64,000 nt of DNA from G963675935 sp963823895 (lineage in GTDB: Bacteria; Planctomycetota; Planctomycetia; Pirellulales; Thermoguttaceae): positions 1 through 64,000 of the forward strand of contig CAWGNG010000037.1 in assembly GCA_963823895.1 (NCBI GenBank), in the 5' to 3' direction. The translations under genes and the position numbers were made by a program. The number at the start of each line of letters is the position of its first letter. Positions within the stretch are counted from its first letter, which is position 1. The notes below the pieces were generated by a model, which ran no database searches, was not told the DNA's origin, and worked only from the letters and a program-made list of their open reading frames with translations. This document shows, one piece after another, positions 8,533 to 17,486 of the stretch.

Positions 8533-8736
8533 ATGGCATGGAACAGGGGCGACACAAGCACTTTCCAGGTTATTCGCAGTGAGACGGGGAGGGTCACAGT
8601 CGAGATTTTGGACGGAGCCAATTCAGGTGAACGATTCACCCTGTTCCCACAACAGCCCTTCAGCGGCGCTGACCACATAGAAGGTCAGTATGGCGAAGGC
8701 GGCGAAGCCAGAGGCGTACCCCAGAGCCATCAATAG
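8533..8736 (+). CDS. Small hypothetical protein, 67 aa
   Basis: ATG 8533 has a strong ribosome site (GGGGAGG) and starts MAWNRGDTSTFQVIRSETGR, a beta-rich segment. The last 20 residues are low complexity, and the opposite strand also has a hydrophobic frame, so the C-terminus is uncertain. Function unknown. Confidence 0.45.
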   Translation: MAWNRGDTSTFQVIRSETGRVTVEILDGANSGERFTLFPQQPFSGADHIEGQYGEGGEARGVPQSHQ

Positions 8737-8881
8737 TCCTACATGCGGGCGTCCTACAGCCCTGTACGCAACTATACAGGCCACTTCGATCAAGGGCGTA
8801 TTGGACGCCCTTATGTGCAAAGCCAAGAGCCTTGAACACGCGATTAAGAGCGTCTTGGATGCTGGCACGGTTGAAAACTTC

Positions 8882-9106
8882 TCAGAGATCGTGCTTAACC
8901 TTGTCGATCAGCTTGGTTGCCTTCTTGGCATCCGCTTTCAACTTCTCGGCGTCGGCCTTGGCCTTATCGGCCGCTTCTTCCGCGGCCCTATCCACCTTGA
9001 CTTCGACTTTCTTGTCCCTGGCTTCCTTGTCGGCGTCGTGATTTCTCCCGCAACCAACGAAAACCAGTGCCAGCCCCATCAAGACCACGGATACAATCGC
9101 CTTCAT
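8882..9106 (-). CDS. Small lysine/alanine-rich lipoprotein, 74 aa
   Basis: The product has a lipoprotein signal peptide with lipobox VFVGC (Cys 19), then a highly charged Lys/Ala/Glu helix (ADKAKADAEKLKADAKKATK) resembling Lpp-type or entericidin-like small lipoproteins. It would be exported, lipidated and anchored by the cysteine, with the helix in the periplasm. It is preceded by GGAGATTTTTCG, a good ribosome site. Specific function unknown. Confidence 0.7.
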   Translation of the reverse strand: MKAIVSVVLMGLALVFVGCGRNHDADKEARDKKVEVKVDRAAEEAADKAKADAEKLKADAKKATKLIDKVKHDL

Positions 9107-9344
9107 CGAAAAATCTCCTTACTAGAGTGGGTTGCCCATCCTTTTGTAAATGCTCTTGCAGGATAGCTACTACTGACGAATCCCACAAGACCCCACGCGC
9201 TGGAATACAAGGCTCTGGCATCTTTTCATTTACGAGTGCGCATAGAGCAAGCAAATTCGGGACCACATTTTCCCTATTTGCCAAGGTCGAATTTGTCCCC
9301 TCCACCCTTACCCGATCGCCTTGTACACGGTCGGCAGAGATACC

Positions 9345-9914
9345 CTACCCGTTCAAGTAACGTTGCACGGTACGCCGGGTGACGGTCAAGGCCGATGCAA
9401 TCTCCCCATCGGTAAAGCCTTGCTTGCGGAGTTGACGGGCTCGGGAGGGTACGGCCTTCAGTGTGCCGGGCTTCCGGCCTTTGTACTTGCCCTCTTGCTT
9501 CGCTACAGCAATACCGACCGCCTGACGTTCGCGGCGGGTTTGCTGTTCCATTTCGGCGACGGCAAACAAGACGGACGCAATCAGCTTGCCCGTAGTGCCG
9601 GAGAAGTCAAGCTGTTGCGTGACGCTGACCACGCGGACGCCACTGGCAAGCCAATCGCACAGTGTATTGATCCCATCCCTTAGTGACCGACTGAGGCGGT
9701 CTAGCTTCCACACAACCACCGTCTTGATTGTGCCGTTGAACACGTCGGCCTGCAAACGTTGGAAGGCCGGGCGGTCGAGGGTGTCCCCTGATTCCTTATC
9801 GACGTAGTACCGCACGTCGGCAAGGCCGTTGCCTTCCAACCACTTGCGTATCTCGGCACGTTGCCCCCGCTCATTCTGCCCGACTGTACTGACCCTCACA
9901 TAAACGCCAATCAT
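9345..9914 (-). CDS. Serine recombinase of the resolvase/invertase type
   Basis: The 189-aa product has the small-serine-recombinase layout: catalytic Ser in YVRVSTVGQ (residue 8), WKLDRLSRSLRD with the conserved arginines, LIASVLFAVAEMEQQTRRERQAVGIA, and a C-terminal Hin-type HTH (GFTDGEIASALTVTRRTVQRYL). Such enzymes invert or resolve DNA at short crossover sites. ATG 9914 follows AGAGGTGCAACC; the catalytic Ser is then at the expected position. It is divergent from the consensus promoter at 10044. As the element's own integrase is broken, this may be the only intact recombinase in it. Confidence 0.9.
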   Translation of the reverse strand: MIGVYVRVSTVGQNERGQRAEIRKWLEGNGLADVRYYVDKESGDTLDRPAFQRLQADVFNGTIKTVVVWKLDRLSRSLRDGINTLCDWLASGVRVVSVTQQLDFSGTTGKLIASVLFAVAEMEQQTRRERQAVGIAVAKQEGKYKGRKPGTLKAVPSRARQLRKQGFTDGEIASALTVTRRTVQRYLNG

Positions 9915-10043
9915 GGTTGCACCTCTCTTGGTTATGACATTATAAGTATACACTATTTATCACAGGAAATCAAACGAATTTGGCACCGATAAATAAGGAG
10001 TTACGACGAATTCCGGCGTGTGACCCTAAATGTCACAGAGGCG

Positions 10044-10072
10044 TTGACAAGAACCGTCAGAACCGTTATAAT
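10044..10072 (+). promoter_or_regulatory. Perfect sigma-70 promoter
   Basis: TTGACA (10044-10049), a 17-bp spacer and TATAAT (10067-10072) match the housekeeping consensus at every position. Two TGTACA boxes follow at once (10074-10079 and 10084-10089), a possible operator. The only frame downstream is a short doubtful one near 10115. Confidence 0.75.
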
Positions 10073-10089
10073 TTGTACAGGTGTGTACA

Positions 10090-10540
10090 TGCGATAAGTA
10101 AGGCGGCCCGCGTCATGGCAGCCACGGCGTACAAGCCCCACCGCGTCGATGCACAGTGCTTACTGGGCTCCGCGAATGTAAGTCCTGGCTATCATGGGAG
10201 TTACGGCAACTATGGGTGTTAGATAGGCTGAAGTGGGAGCGGAATGAGTGTCACAATCGTCCTAATTCCTTATGCGACAATGGGTTATGACTCTTATGAC
10301 AGTTGTAGCAGTTATAATAAGGCTAATCTAAAGACCCAAATCACAATCTAACCGTGATCTCGAAGTTTGGGGTTGTGGCTGTATTGCCGCCTGTAAAGCG
10401 TTATACGCCATACTATTACATCCGGGCATCGGTTTGACTGGCAGCCCGCCTCCGGTATCCCCGCCTTGTATGCCACCCTACGGGCTGCCCCTCCATCAGC
10501 GGTCTATCTGTACTTTTTCTGATTTTTCTGAGGAATTTAC
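10090..10540. other. Region without a convincing gene
   Basis: Downstream of the perfect promoter is a stretch with only short frames, for example a 36-codon ATG frame at 10115 rich in Gly and Tyr. It also has AT-rich repeated TTATGAC motifs. It could encode a small RNA or leader transcript. Nothing specific is recognised. Confidence 0.4.
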
Positions 10541-10568
10541 TTGACAAACCGATTTTATGTGGTATGAT
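10541..10568 (+). promoter_or_regulatory. Sigma-70-like promoter for the sigma-like gene
   Basis: TTGACA at 10541-10546 and TATGAT at 10563-10568 are separated by 16 bp, about 100 bp before ATG 10666. Confidence 0.55.
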
Positions 10569-10665
10569 TAAGATATGGGGTTTTCTTGCGCCACGCTGCG
10601 CCCCCACACTTCAGCCGGTTAAGTTGACCGCCCGCCCATTTTCTTGGCACCCCCGAGGAGACACC

Positions 10666-11295
10666 ATGCGCGACCACTACGCTGACAATCTGCAATTACT
10701 AGATCGTATTCGCCGGGGCGACTTCGACGCCCGCCAGCAATTGATCGAAGCCAATATCGGACTCGTTCACTATCAGTGCAACAAACTCATGCACGGCAGT
10801 TGGAACGAAAGTCTTGCCGCCTACCATGAGCGAGAAGGATTCATGGAACGCGGATACCACGGGCTTTGTGCGGGAGCGAAGAACATTCTGAATATCAAGC
10901 ATGAGAACGTCGGGGGGTTTTTGCTGGGGTATATCAAGGGAGCAATGTTACGAAAGGATGGCAACGGCATCAAGTGGTCGCCACAACACATAAACGTCTA
11001 TGCGAATTCCAATGATGAATTGGACCGCCGGGCGACCGGTCGCCTGAACCCAGTGCGAATCTTCGATGATGAAAACAACCTTGCGGAAACGTGGGCACTG
11101 ATTCTTTTTTTGTGCAACGATGGAACCGACCTACAAATTGTCAAGTTGCGAAGAGCGGGGAAAAAGCAAACGGAGGTAGCCGACCTGATGGATGTTTCGA
11201 CGCGGGAGGTCCGGCAAAGAATTTCCAGAATTAGGGAAGATTTTTACAGAATTCGTGATTCAGCCTGTCCTATTCAGGTTAGAGAGACAGCTTAA
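10666..11295 (+). CDS. Sigma-70-like protein, 209 aa
   Basis: ATG 10666 has a GAGGAG site. The N-terminus (LLDRIRRGDFDARQQLIEAN followed by IGLVHYQCNKLM) resembles sigma-70 region 2.1-2.2, and the C-terminus (LRRAGKKQTEVADLMDVSTREVRQRISRIRE) is a region-4-type helix-turn-helix. The middle (ERGYHGLCAGAKNI) looks like a modified region 2.3. This is probably an element-encoded divergent sigma factor controlling element genes, rather than a housekeeping or ECF factor. It lies 16 bp before the AAA ATPase gene, so likely in one operon. Confidence 0.6.
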   Translation: MRDHYADNLQLLDRIRRGDFDARQQLIEANIGLVHYQCNKLMHGSWNESLAAYHEREGFMERGYHGLCAGAKNILNIKHENVGGFLLGYIKGAMLRKDGNGIKWSPQHINVYANSNDELDRRATGRLNPVRIFDDENNLAETWALILFLCNDGTDLQIVKLRRAGKKQTEVADLMDVSTREVRQRISRIREDFYRIRDSACPIQVRETA

Positions 11296-11311
11296 CACAG
11301 AGGAGCACTTT

Positions 11312-12050
11312 ATGTATAGCGTAACAACGGGCGTGTTTGTGAGCAATGATGGTAGGGTGGTGACGGCAAAAAGCCTAAGCCGCAAAGATATGGATAATGC
11401 TGCAAAACAGGCAGCCGAATACGACTTGCAAGACGCCAGGAAACTCGCAAACGACTTGCGCCGTGAACCGACACCACGTGAGCTACTCACGCGAACAGTC
11501 CGGCACCCTGATTTGCGGAGCCGAGAACAAAAGACCGTAGTACGAGAACCGCAAGCACGGTCGGCGGAACAATTTCTTACCGATGCGATTGCAGACTTAG
11601 AACACAATCCGGGAGGCGATCCGGCTGGCGGGTGGCAGGTTTTGAGGGACTTAGGCTATAACCTTACCGACACAACCTTCCTTCGCCCCGGTAGCGACAA
11701 AGAAAAGTCGGGGGACTTCACCACTAGCAAAGATGGTGTGCCCCTTGCCGTTGTCTACAGTAGCGGCATGAAACCGCTTGAGGTGAAGAAAGCCTACAAT
11801 CAATTCACCGTGCTTCAGTATCTAAAGCACGGTGGCAGCAAGGGGAAAGCACTTGCCGAAATTGAGGCACAAGGCTTCGGGGCAGAACGGATACCTTTCG
11901 CTACGTTGAAAGAATGGGTCGAAACGCGAACGTCAACCAATTGGCTGGTAGACAAAATGTGGGTAGCCGGGCAGCCGGGGCTCATTGCTGGGGAAGAGAA
12001 GACTCTGAAGACCTACACCGCGATGGAATTGGCAATCGCCCTTGCATCTG
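11312..12050 (+). pseudogene. AAA_25/RepA-type ATPase, 5' part, cut by IS110
   Basis: ATG 11312 follows GAGGAGCAC. After an N-terminal region of unknown fold comes the planctomycete RepA-like segment WLVDKMWVAGQPGLIAGEEK with the family's unusual Walker A (GEEKTLKT, Leu in place of the second Gly), then AMELAIALAS. The IS110-type element follows. Across it, the frame resumes at 13871 with GTPFLGRFKV, the motif that normally follows, then ends at 13947. The C-terminal helicase core has been deleted. The intact protein would have been the element's replication ATPase, like the intact one at 45508. Confidence 0.7.
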
Positions 12051-12137
12051 ATTCTATGAAAGAGCGGCCCTCCTGGTGCTATACACGGTGTAGTAGTCGT
12101 TTTTACTCACCCAAAGCACAGCCAGGAGGACCGAGAG

Positions 12138-13220
12138 ATGTTATACCTCGCAATCGACCAACATCGCAAGCAGTTGACCGTGAATCTTCGCAATGAACAG
12201 GGCGACGTGCTCGTGAAACGTCAGGTCAGCACGGAATGGCCGCGAGTACGGAGTTTTCTGGATGAAGTGCGCGAAATGAGCGTGTCGGAAGGAGGATTTA
12301 TAGCGATCCTGGAGGTCTGCGGCTTCAATGACTGGCTGCTGAAACTCCTGGCCGAGTACGGCTGCCGAGAGACGATTCTGATCCAGCCCGAGAAGCGATC
12401 GAAGAAGAAGACGGACCGTCGAGACGCCTATGCGTTGGGCGAACTCTTGTGGGTCAATCGTCAGCGGCTGTTGGCGGGCAAGAAGGTCCAGGGGATTCGC
12501 CGCATCCAGTTGCCGACCGACCGCGAGGCCGAAGACAGGCAACTGACGGCGGTGCGGCAACGAATGGGCCGCCAGCGGACGCGGACGATCAACAAGATCA
12601 AACATCTGCTGCGGAAACACAACCTCGAACAACAGCAGCCGGCCAAGGGGCTGGATACGCAACGGACGCGGAAATGGCTGGCGACGTTGCCGCTGGAACC
12701 AATCGACCGCCTGGAAAAGGACTTGCTGCTGGCGCAATGGAAGTTGTGGGACGATCAGCTTGCAAGGTTGGAGTTGGAGATCGAAAAGCGGCAAGCGAAG
12801 AATGCGATGGCGGCAGTGCTGGCGACGATTCCCGGCTGCGCGGCCTATGGCAGTTTGGCGTTGGCCTCGCGGATCGGTTCGATCGAGCGATTTCCGCGGC
12901 CGGCGAGTTTGGCGAACTACTGGGGCCTGACGCCCGGCTGCCGCAACTCGGGCGAAGCAACCGATCGACTCGGCTCGATCACCAAACAAGGCAGCGCGAT
13001 GGCGCGATTCGTCCTTGGCCACATGGTCCTGCACGTGCTGCGGCGTGATGCGCGGATGAAGGCATGGCACGGTCGGATCAAGCGACGGCGCGGGTCGAAG
13101 ATCGCGCGGGTGGCGGTGATGCGCCGACTGGCGACGATCATTTGGCACATGGTGAAACACCACGAGCCTTACGCGGTAGGCGGTCCGCCGCAGCGAAAGC
13201 CGTCGGCCCAGGCCGCGTGA
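12138..13220 (+). CDS. IS110-family DEDD transposase
   Basis: A complete 360-aa transposase. The N-terminal RuvC-like DEDD domain starts LAIDQHRKQLTV and continues with LEVCGFNDWL and TDRRDAYALGELL. The C-terminal Transposase_20 domain has IPGCAAYGSLALASRIGSI, YWGLTPGCRNSGE and the serine-containing KQGSAMARFVLGH. These enzymes use a circular intermediate and, in characterised members, a guide (bridge/seek) RNA from the element's non-coding end. The frame and motifs look intact. Confidence 0.95.
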   Translation: MLYLAIDQHRKQLTVNLRNEQGDVLVKRQVSTEWPRVRSFLDEVREMSVSEGGFIAILEVCGFNDWLLKLLAEYGCRETILIQPEKRSKKKTDRRDAYALGELLWVNRQRLLAGKKVQGIRRIQLPTDREAEDRQLTAVRQRMGRQRTRTINKIKHLLRKHNLEQQQPAKGLDTQRTRKWLATLPLEPIDRLEKDLLLAQWKLWDDQLARLELEIEKRQAKNAMAAVLATIPGCAAYGSLALASRIGSIERFPRPASLANYWGLTPGCRNSGEATDRLGSITKQGSAMARFVLGHMVLHVLRRDARMKAWHGRIKRRRGSKIARVAVMRRLATIIWHMVKHHEPYAVGGPPQRKPSAQAA

Positions 13221-13858
13221 GTTTGTACGAAGAGGAATACCGGAGGGTGTCTTGCGACATCGGATTTTCGGAGGCATGGTAGGGCAAATGAATGAGACCG
13301 GAAAACAAGAACAGCCCTGGCAGCGCACGCCACCAGGGCCTTACGGGTCATTCACCCGCCCTAGCCCGGCTATTCCTTGTCGGGTTGCGTCTCCGCAGAG
13401 CCCGACTCCGCTTCACCGGACAAAACCATTATAGAACAAGAGAGGAACGGACGGAGAGAGAACGACGGTTGCATCGGCCCTTCCTCCGGGAAGAGGCCCT
13501 CGCAAACGCTGATGCCAGTCTGAGTGTCCCCGTGGACTCGGCCTTGGTTGCCGAGCGTAATTCTGATTGAGACGGCTGGCGTTTGCGAGACGGTCGCAGA
13601 AGAATACTCGGTGTCAGGCCCTTACGGGCTTGACCGGCTGCCGGTTTCGGCAGACGGATTCACGAAGGGATGGATAGGGGTGCCGCCGCACGAGAAAAGA
13701 ACGGCGCGAACAACCTCGCAACAAAATGACCGCGACAACCACGTTCCAAAACCGATTCCTCAACGAGTCCTAAACGAAAGTGATCGAAAAGAAGCCCTAC
13801 CGGGCTTCGGCGCGAACCGTGCGCGAAAAAATCCGCCAGGCGGCCCTTGACACAAAAG
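13221..13858 (+). other. Long non-coding right end of the IS110 element
   Basis: No convincing protein is encoded. The segment has several related hairpin-forming motifs (GGGCCTTACGGGTC, AGGCCCTTACGGGCTTG, GCCCTACCGGGCTTC) and a CGGGTTGCGTCTCCGCAGAGCCCGAC-like stem at about 13380-13410. In IS1111-type elements the guide RNA is encoded at this end, so one is expected here. The length suggests extra passenger sequence as well. Confidence 0.35.
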
Positions 13859-13880
13859 GCTCTTTCAGGGAGGGGACACC

Positions 13881-14093
13881 ATTTCTTGGTCGGTTCAAGG
13901 TCATCGAAGCAATCGGCTTGATGTTAGCGAAACCGCAGCCCGGTTGAACGTCAGCGTCAGCAAGGTCTATAAGTTGTGTGAGTCAGGGGAGTTGCATTGC
14001 TTCAAGGTTGGCCGGGCTCTTCGCATTTCTACGGCCGACATTGAAACCTACCAGAAGCCCGCCCCGCGTTTTTCTCACTTCAAGTTACGCTGA
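13881..14093 (+). CDS. Excisionase-like HTH_17 protein, 70 aa
   Basis: After a stop at 13848-13850 this frame runs to TGA 14093 with no ATG, GTG or early TTG. The best start is ATT 13881, 5 bp after a strong AGGGAGGGG ribosome site. The product has a MerR/excisionase-type winged helix: SETAARLNVSVSKVYKLC, then ESGELHCFKVGRALRIS and TADIETY. It lies beside the integrase stump, matching an Xis role in directing excision. Alternatively the true start was lost when the upstream DNA was rearranged. Confidence 0.65.
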   Translation: MSWSVQGHRSNRLDVSETAARLNVSVSKVYKLCESGELHCFKVGRALRISTADIETYQKPAPRFSHFKLR

Positions 14094-14318
14094 GCGGGTT
14101 GCCTTCTCAATACACTCGCGTAGGTGTGCCTTACGGGTGTCAATATGCTTGCCATAGACCTCCTCCACCATTCGCGGGCTACGGTGTCCTAGAACGACCG
14201 CTAGAGCCGACCCTTCCGCCTGTACATTTTTGCCTGTCGAGCCATTGAACACCTCCAAAAAAGGATAGGTCAAGGCTTGAAAGCCGACAATTTCCCGACA
14301 TTGTCGGGAAATGCGCAA
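14085..14318 (-). pseudogene. Tyrosine-integrase C-terminal stump
   Basis: LAVVLGHRSPRMVEEVYGKHID contains the conserved LGH motif and the nucleophilic tyrosine region of phage-type tyrosine recombinases, here with EVYGKH. Everything upstream (catalytic R and HxxR) is missing. It ends against the excisionase-like gene and starts about 60 bp from the right att repeat, the normal position for an integrase. Confidence 0.75.
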
Positions 14319-14380
14319 AAGTGTCGCCGTAAGGTGCTAAGATGAAAGAAGTTAGAGAAGAGGCAGTTGGGAGCCAAAAC

Positions 14381-14420
14381 ATGCAAACCAGGCGCTCTCC
14401 CAACTGAGCTACGGCCCCAA
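14381..14420. other. Right attachment-site repeat: 5' half of tRNA-Ala
   Basis: Identical 40-bp copy of 3556-3595. On the minus strand it reads as the tRNA-Ala 5' half up to the anticodon loop and then diverges, so no functional tRNA is made. TATACT at about 14434-14439 on the minus strand may be the old tRNA promoter -10 box. Confidence 0.85.
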
Positions 14421-14514
14421 AGCGGAACGCTTTAGTATAGCTCGCCTGCAAACGATTGAGAAGTGGCCGCCATCGTCACCCCATGCTCATGCCGCCGCTC
14501 GGCACAAGCAGGTG

Positions 14515-15939
14515 CTACCCGCCGGCCTTTGCCAGCGCCCGGTCCAGGTCGGCGATTACGTCGTCGGGGTGTTCGCCGCCGACGCACAGCCGCACCATGT
14601 TCGCGGGAATGTGGGCCATCTCGCGCCCTTTCTTCCCCTGTTGCTGGTGCGTGGAGATGGCGGGAATCGTGGCGACGCTCTTGATGCGGCCCAAGTCGGT
14701 GGCCCGCCAGATGCGCTGTAGTTTGTCGAACATCGTGCGGGCGGCTTCCGCTCCGCCACGAACGCAAAACGAGAGCAAGTGCCCGTAACGGTTCACCGGT
14801 TTTCCGTACAGTTCGTCACACTCGGCGTCGACGAGCCAGAGGTAGCGGCTGGCCAGTTCGTGCAGCGGATGGCTCGGCAGGCCGAGATACTGCACGCTTT
14901 CGACGGCCGGATGTTCTTCGAGAAACTTGGCGACCCGCATCGTGTTGCGGCTCATCAGATCGACCTTCGACCGCAAGGTTCGCATGTCGTTCAACGCCAT
15001 GATCGCCTGCATCGGGTGCAGGTTGGGCCCGTAGTCGCGGTTCGGCAGATACTTGACGTAGGAGCAGAAGTCGCTCTTCAGGGCGTCGTTGTCGATATTC
15101 GTCGTCAGATTCTTGCGGGCGATCACCGCGCCGCACACGCCGAAGCCGCTGGAGCACAAGGTCTTGGTGGCCGACTGCACGACGATATCGGCCCCGTGGC
15201 TGATCGGCCGCAGCAACGCCGGGGTGGCGATCGTATTGTCGCAAATCAGCGGCAAGTTGTGACTGTGGGCCAGGTCGGCGATGGCCTCGATGTCGAAAAA
15301 GCTCTGGCCGGGATTGCTGGGGAGTTCGCCGTAGAGAAATCGCGTATTTGCGTCGATTTTCGACGCCCACTGGTCGAGATCGCCCGCGTCTTCGACCCAG
15401 CGGCACTCGATGTCGCGCTCCTCCATCAGGCGAACGTTGAACTGCTGGAAAGTGCCGCCGTAGCACTGCGCGGTGGCGACGAAGTTCTGCGGCTCGATGC
15501 GGTGGTGCGTGCGGCGGACCAGGAACGGCTGCACGGCGGTCATGATCGCCGCCATGCCCGACGAGGTCGAGCAGCAACTCGTTTCGCCGTCGTAGCCGTA
15601 GCCCTCCAACAGGGCCAGCGTCCACTCGTAGTAGTAGGTCGAGGGGTTGGCGATCCGCGAGTAGCACCAAGTGGGAATCAGGTAGGCCAAGGCGGCGGCC
15701 ATCTCGTCGGAATCGCGGTAGGCCTGCGAAGTGCTCATGAAGATCGGCTCGATGATCGCCCCCTGGTAATCCTCGATCGCGTCCTGCACCGTGTACAGGC
15801 CATGCACGGCGATCGTGTCGAACTTGCACCGCTTGACCTCTTCGCGGATGTAGCGGTCGCGATCGGCCAGGTACTTCTTGTTTTTGTCGATGTATCGCTG
15901 CATTCCCGGGGTAATGTCGATTTGTTCGTTCTGGGGCAA
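14515..15939 (-). CDS. Cys/Met-metabolism PLP enzyme (gamma-synthase/sulfhydrylase type)
   Basis: A 474-aa fold-type I PLP enzyme of the Cys_Met_Meta_PP family. It has the substrate-side YSRIANPSTYYYE motif, the cofactor-binding CSTSSGMAAIMT, the PLP Asp in PLICDNTIATP, and the Schiff-base Lys in VVQSATKTLCSSG. The C-terminus has MVRLCVGGEHPDDVIADLDRAL, the carboxylate-binding arginine region. Likely reactions are cystathionine gamma-synthase or O-acyl-homoserine sulfhydrylase; sequence alone does not decide. A longer N-terminal extension (residues 1-45) is present. It is the first chromosomal-type gene after the tRNA-Ala element. Confidence 0.85.
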   Translation of the reverse strand: MPQNEQIDITPGMQRYIDKNKKYLADRDRYIREEVKRCKFDTIAVHGLYTVQDAIEDYQGAIIEPIFMSTSQAYRDSDEMAAALAYLIPTWCYSRIANPSTYYYEWTLALLEGYGYDGETSCCSTSSGMAAIMTAVQPFLVRRTHHRIEPQNFVATAQCYGGTFQQFNVRLMEERDIECRWVEDAGDLDQWASKIDANTRFLYGELPSNPGQSFFDIEAIADLAHSHNLPLICDNTIATPALLRPISHGADIVVQSATKTLCSSGFGVCGAVIARKNLTTNIDNDALKSDFCSYVKYLPNRDYGPNLHPMQAIMALNDMRTLRSKVDLMSRNTMRVAKFLEEHPAVESVQYLGLPSHPLHELASRYLWLVDAECDELYGKPVNRYGHLLSFCVRGGAEAARTMFDKLQRIWRATDLGRIKSVATIPAISTHQQQGKKGREMAHIPANMVRLCVGGEHPDDVIADLDRALAKAGG

Positions 15940-15967
15940 GATGGACCTCCTTTGTTGTCACACCTGT

Positions 15968-17472
15968 TTATTTTTCCGCTTTCAGAACCGCGACGTACAG
16001 ATGAATCTTATCGCTGGCCACCAAACGAATCCACCCGCGACGCTCGACCTCGCCCTCCCATACGCCGTTGTCGGGCGGCGAGGGGAGCGGGGCGAACGCG
16101 AAGCCGGCATTTGCCGCCTCAAACGACCGGGCCGCTTCCTGCTCGCCCCTGCGAGGCCCGTTCCAGGAGGCAAGCGGCGGCCGCGGCGGGCGAAATCCGA
16201 CTTCGATGTGTACTACGCCGGCTGGCTTCTTTGCCTTCCAACGCCAACCGGTCGCCGTGCGCTCGATGCTGGCATTGAGCCGTTCCGGCACTCTCAGCCG
16301 CGTGGCCGGGTCGCCGAAGATCGTGTACATCAGCATCTGATCGCGCCGGAGCTTCCCCTCGTCGATCTGCGGATCGAGTTTTCCTTCCACGTCGCGGAGC
16401 ATCGACTCAATGAGGATGTTGCGCGATCGCAGGGCCTCGCGTTGGGCGTTCAGCCAAAGCGCGCCCGAGCGCTCTCGCGCCGGCCGAACGCCTTCAACAG
16501 ACAAACGCCGGAAAAGTAGTTGGGGAGGGGATGCGATTCGGTCGTTGCGGCGACGGTGGCGACCGGTCCGCCCGGCATCAGCAAGAACTCCTCGGCCTCA
16601 CAGGGCGTCGCCTGGCCGAACTGTCCCGACTCGCACGAGAAGAAGAACATCGGCGGCGTCGGCAGACCTTTGCTGAGCGTGCTCGCAGCATCGCCCGCCC
16701 TGTACCAGACCGCCCCGCTTGCGAATCTCATCGAGAAGAACGCGCGGCGGTTGGCGTGCCCCATCAAAATGCTGGCAATCCCGCCTCGCTTGAGTTGCTC
16801 GGTGAACCTGGCGGGCTGGTCCGGCGGCCAGCCGCAATACGGATCATCGATGTTGCCCGAGATCAACCACGGCTGCAACCACGACGGCCCGTCGCTCTGA
16901 AGCGTCATCAGGCAGAGAGCCGATGCCGCCGCATCGATAGTGGCGTTGTATCCCGGCGAGCCCAGCCAGATCGCCGATTGCAGATCGGCCGAACTGGGCG
17001 GCTGCGATTCGTAAGCGAGGATCTTCCTGACCACAAGCTCAAGCTCGCCCGGCGTGCCGGCGGGAATTCGGCCCACGGGAACGTCGGGAATCCCATCGCC
17101 GTCAAGGTCGCCCCACGCCATGTCGGAAAGGAACCACGCCGACTGGGTGTTGCGCCAGCGGTAGAGTTTCAAGCGCTTCGCGGGCAGCCGCGGGTTCTTT
17201 GGGTCCGACTCGCCGTGGCCTGCCAACAGCAGGAACGCGGGCCGCCGCGGCAGTGCCGCCAGCGCCGCCTCCACCTTCTGGTTCGACACGACGACCTCGA
17301 ACCCCTCACTTCGCCGCTTCTCCGCCAGCGGTTTGAGCGCCGCCGACAATTCGGGTTCGGTCACGGCGAGCCAAATCGGCTTCGGCCCCGCCGCGGAGCA
17401 AACGACGTGTGACACCGGCAACCCGAGAACCACGGCCAGCATCAACACACAGGTCGTTCGGTTTCGTGTCAT
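15968..17472 (-). pseudogene. Gingipain-like (C25-type) cysteine peptidase, frameshifted
   Basis: ATG 17472 starts a signal peptide (VLMLAVVLGLPVSHVVC). The body has FLLLAGHGES, DLDGDGIPDVPVGRIPA, the likely catalytic His in ILMGHANRRAFF and the likely catalytic Cys in MFFFSCESGQF, the arrangement of C25 peptidases. The frame breaks at about 16460-16490. The other frame continues without loss as ALWLNAQREALRSRN, then DQMLMYTIFGDPATRLRVPE and a beta-rich C-terminus to 15968, so a small indel splits one gene. It lies 14 bp after the large membrane-protein gene and probably shares its operon. An exported protease with unknown substrate. Confidence 0.7.
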
Positions 17473-17486
17473 GCTTCGGTCCTTTG

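Larger units (their letters stand above)
12050..13870 (+). mobile_element. IS110/IS1111-type element, about 1.82 kb
   Basis: Subterminal inverted repeats TGAAAGAGC (12057-12065) and GCTCTTTCA (13859-13867) lie about 7 bp and 3 bp from the inferred ends, the IS1111-group arrangement. Removing the segment rejoins an AAA gene as LAS-EGTPFLGRF, confirming the boundaries to within a few bases. There is no target duplication, as expected. The 640 bp after the transposase is unusually long for a non-coding right end. Confidence 0.75.
3556..14420. mobile_element. Decayed integrative element in tRNA-Ala
   Basis: A 10.9-kb segment is flanked by the 40-bp tRNA-Ala direct repeat. Next to the right repeat lie an integrase C-terminal stump and an excisionase-like gene, as expected at an element end. 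Inside are small accessory genes, a serine recombinase, a sigma-like gene and a RepA/AAA_25-type ATPase. The integrase is truncated and two genes are broken by IS66 and IS110 elements, so the element can hardly move by itself. Confidence 0.75.

Noticed and set aside
8623..8868. Hydrophobic minus-strand frame opposite 8533-8736
   Set aside because: No ribosome site; the plus-strand gene has a strong one. It is kept only as a caveat.
14779..16278. 499-aa plus-strand frame opposite the PLP enzyme
   Set aside because: Antisense to a well-supported enzyme gene, with no recognisable motif.
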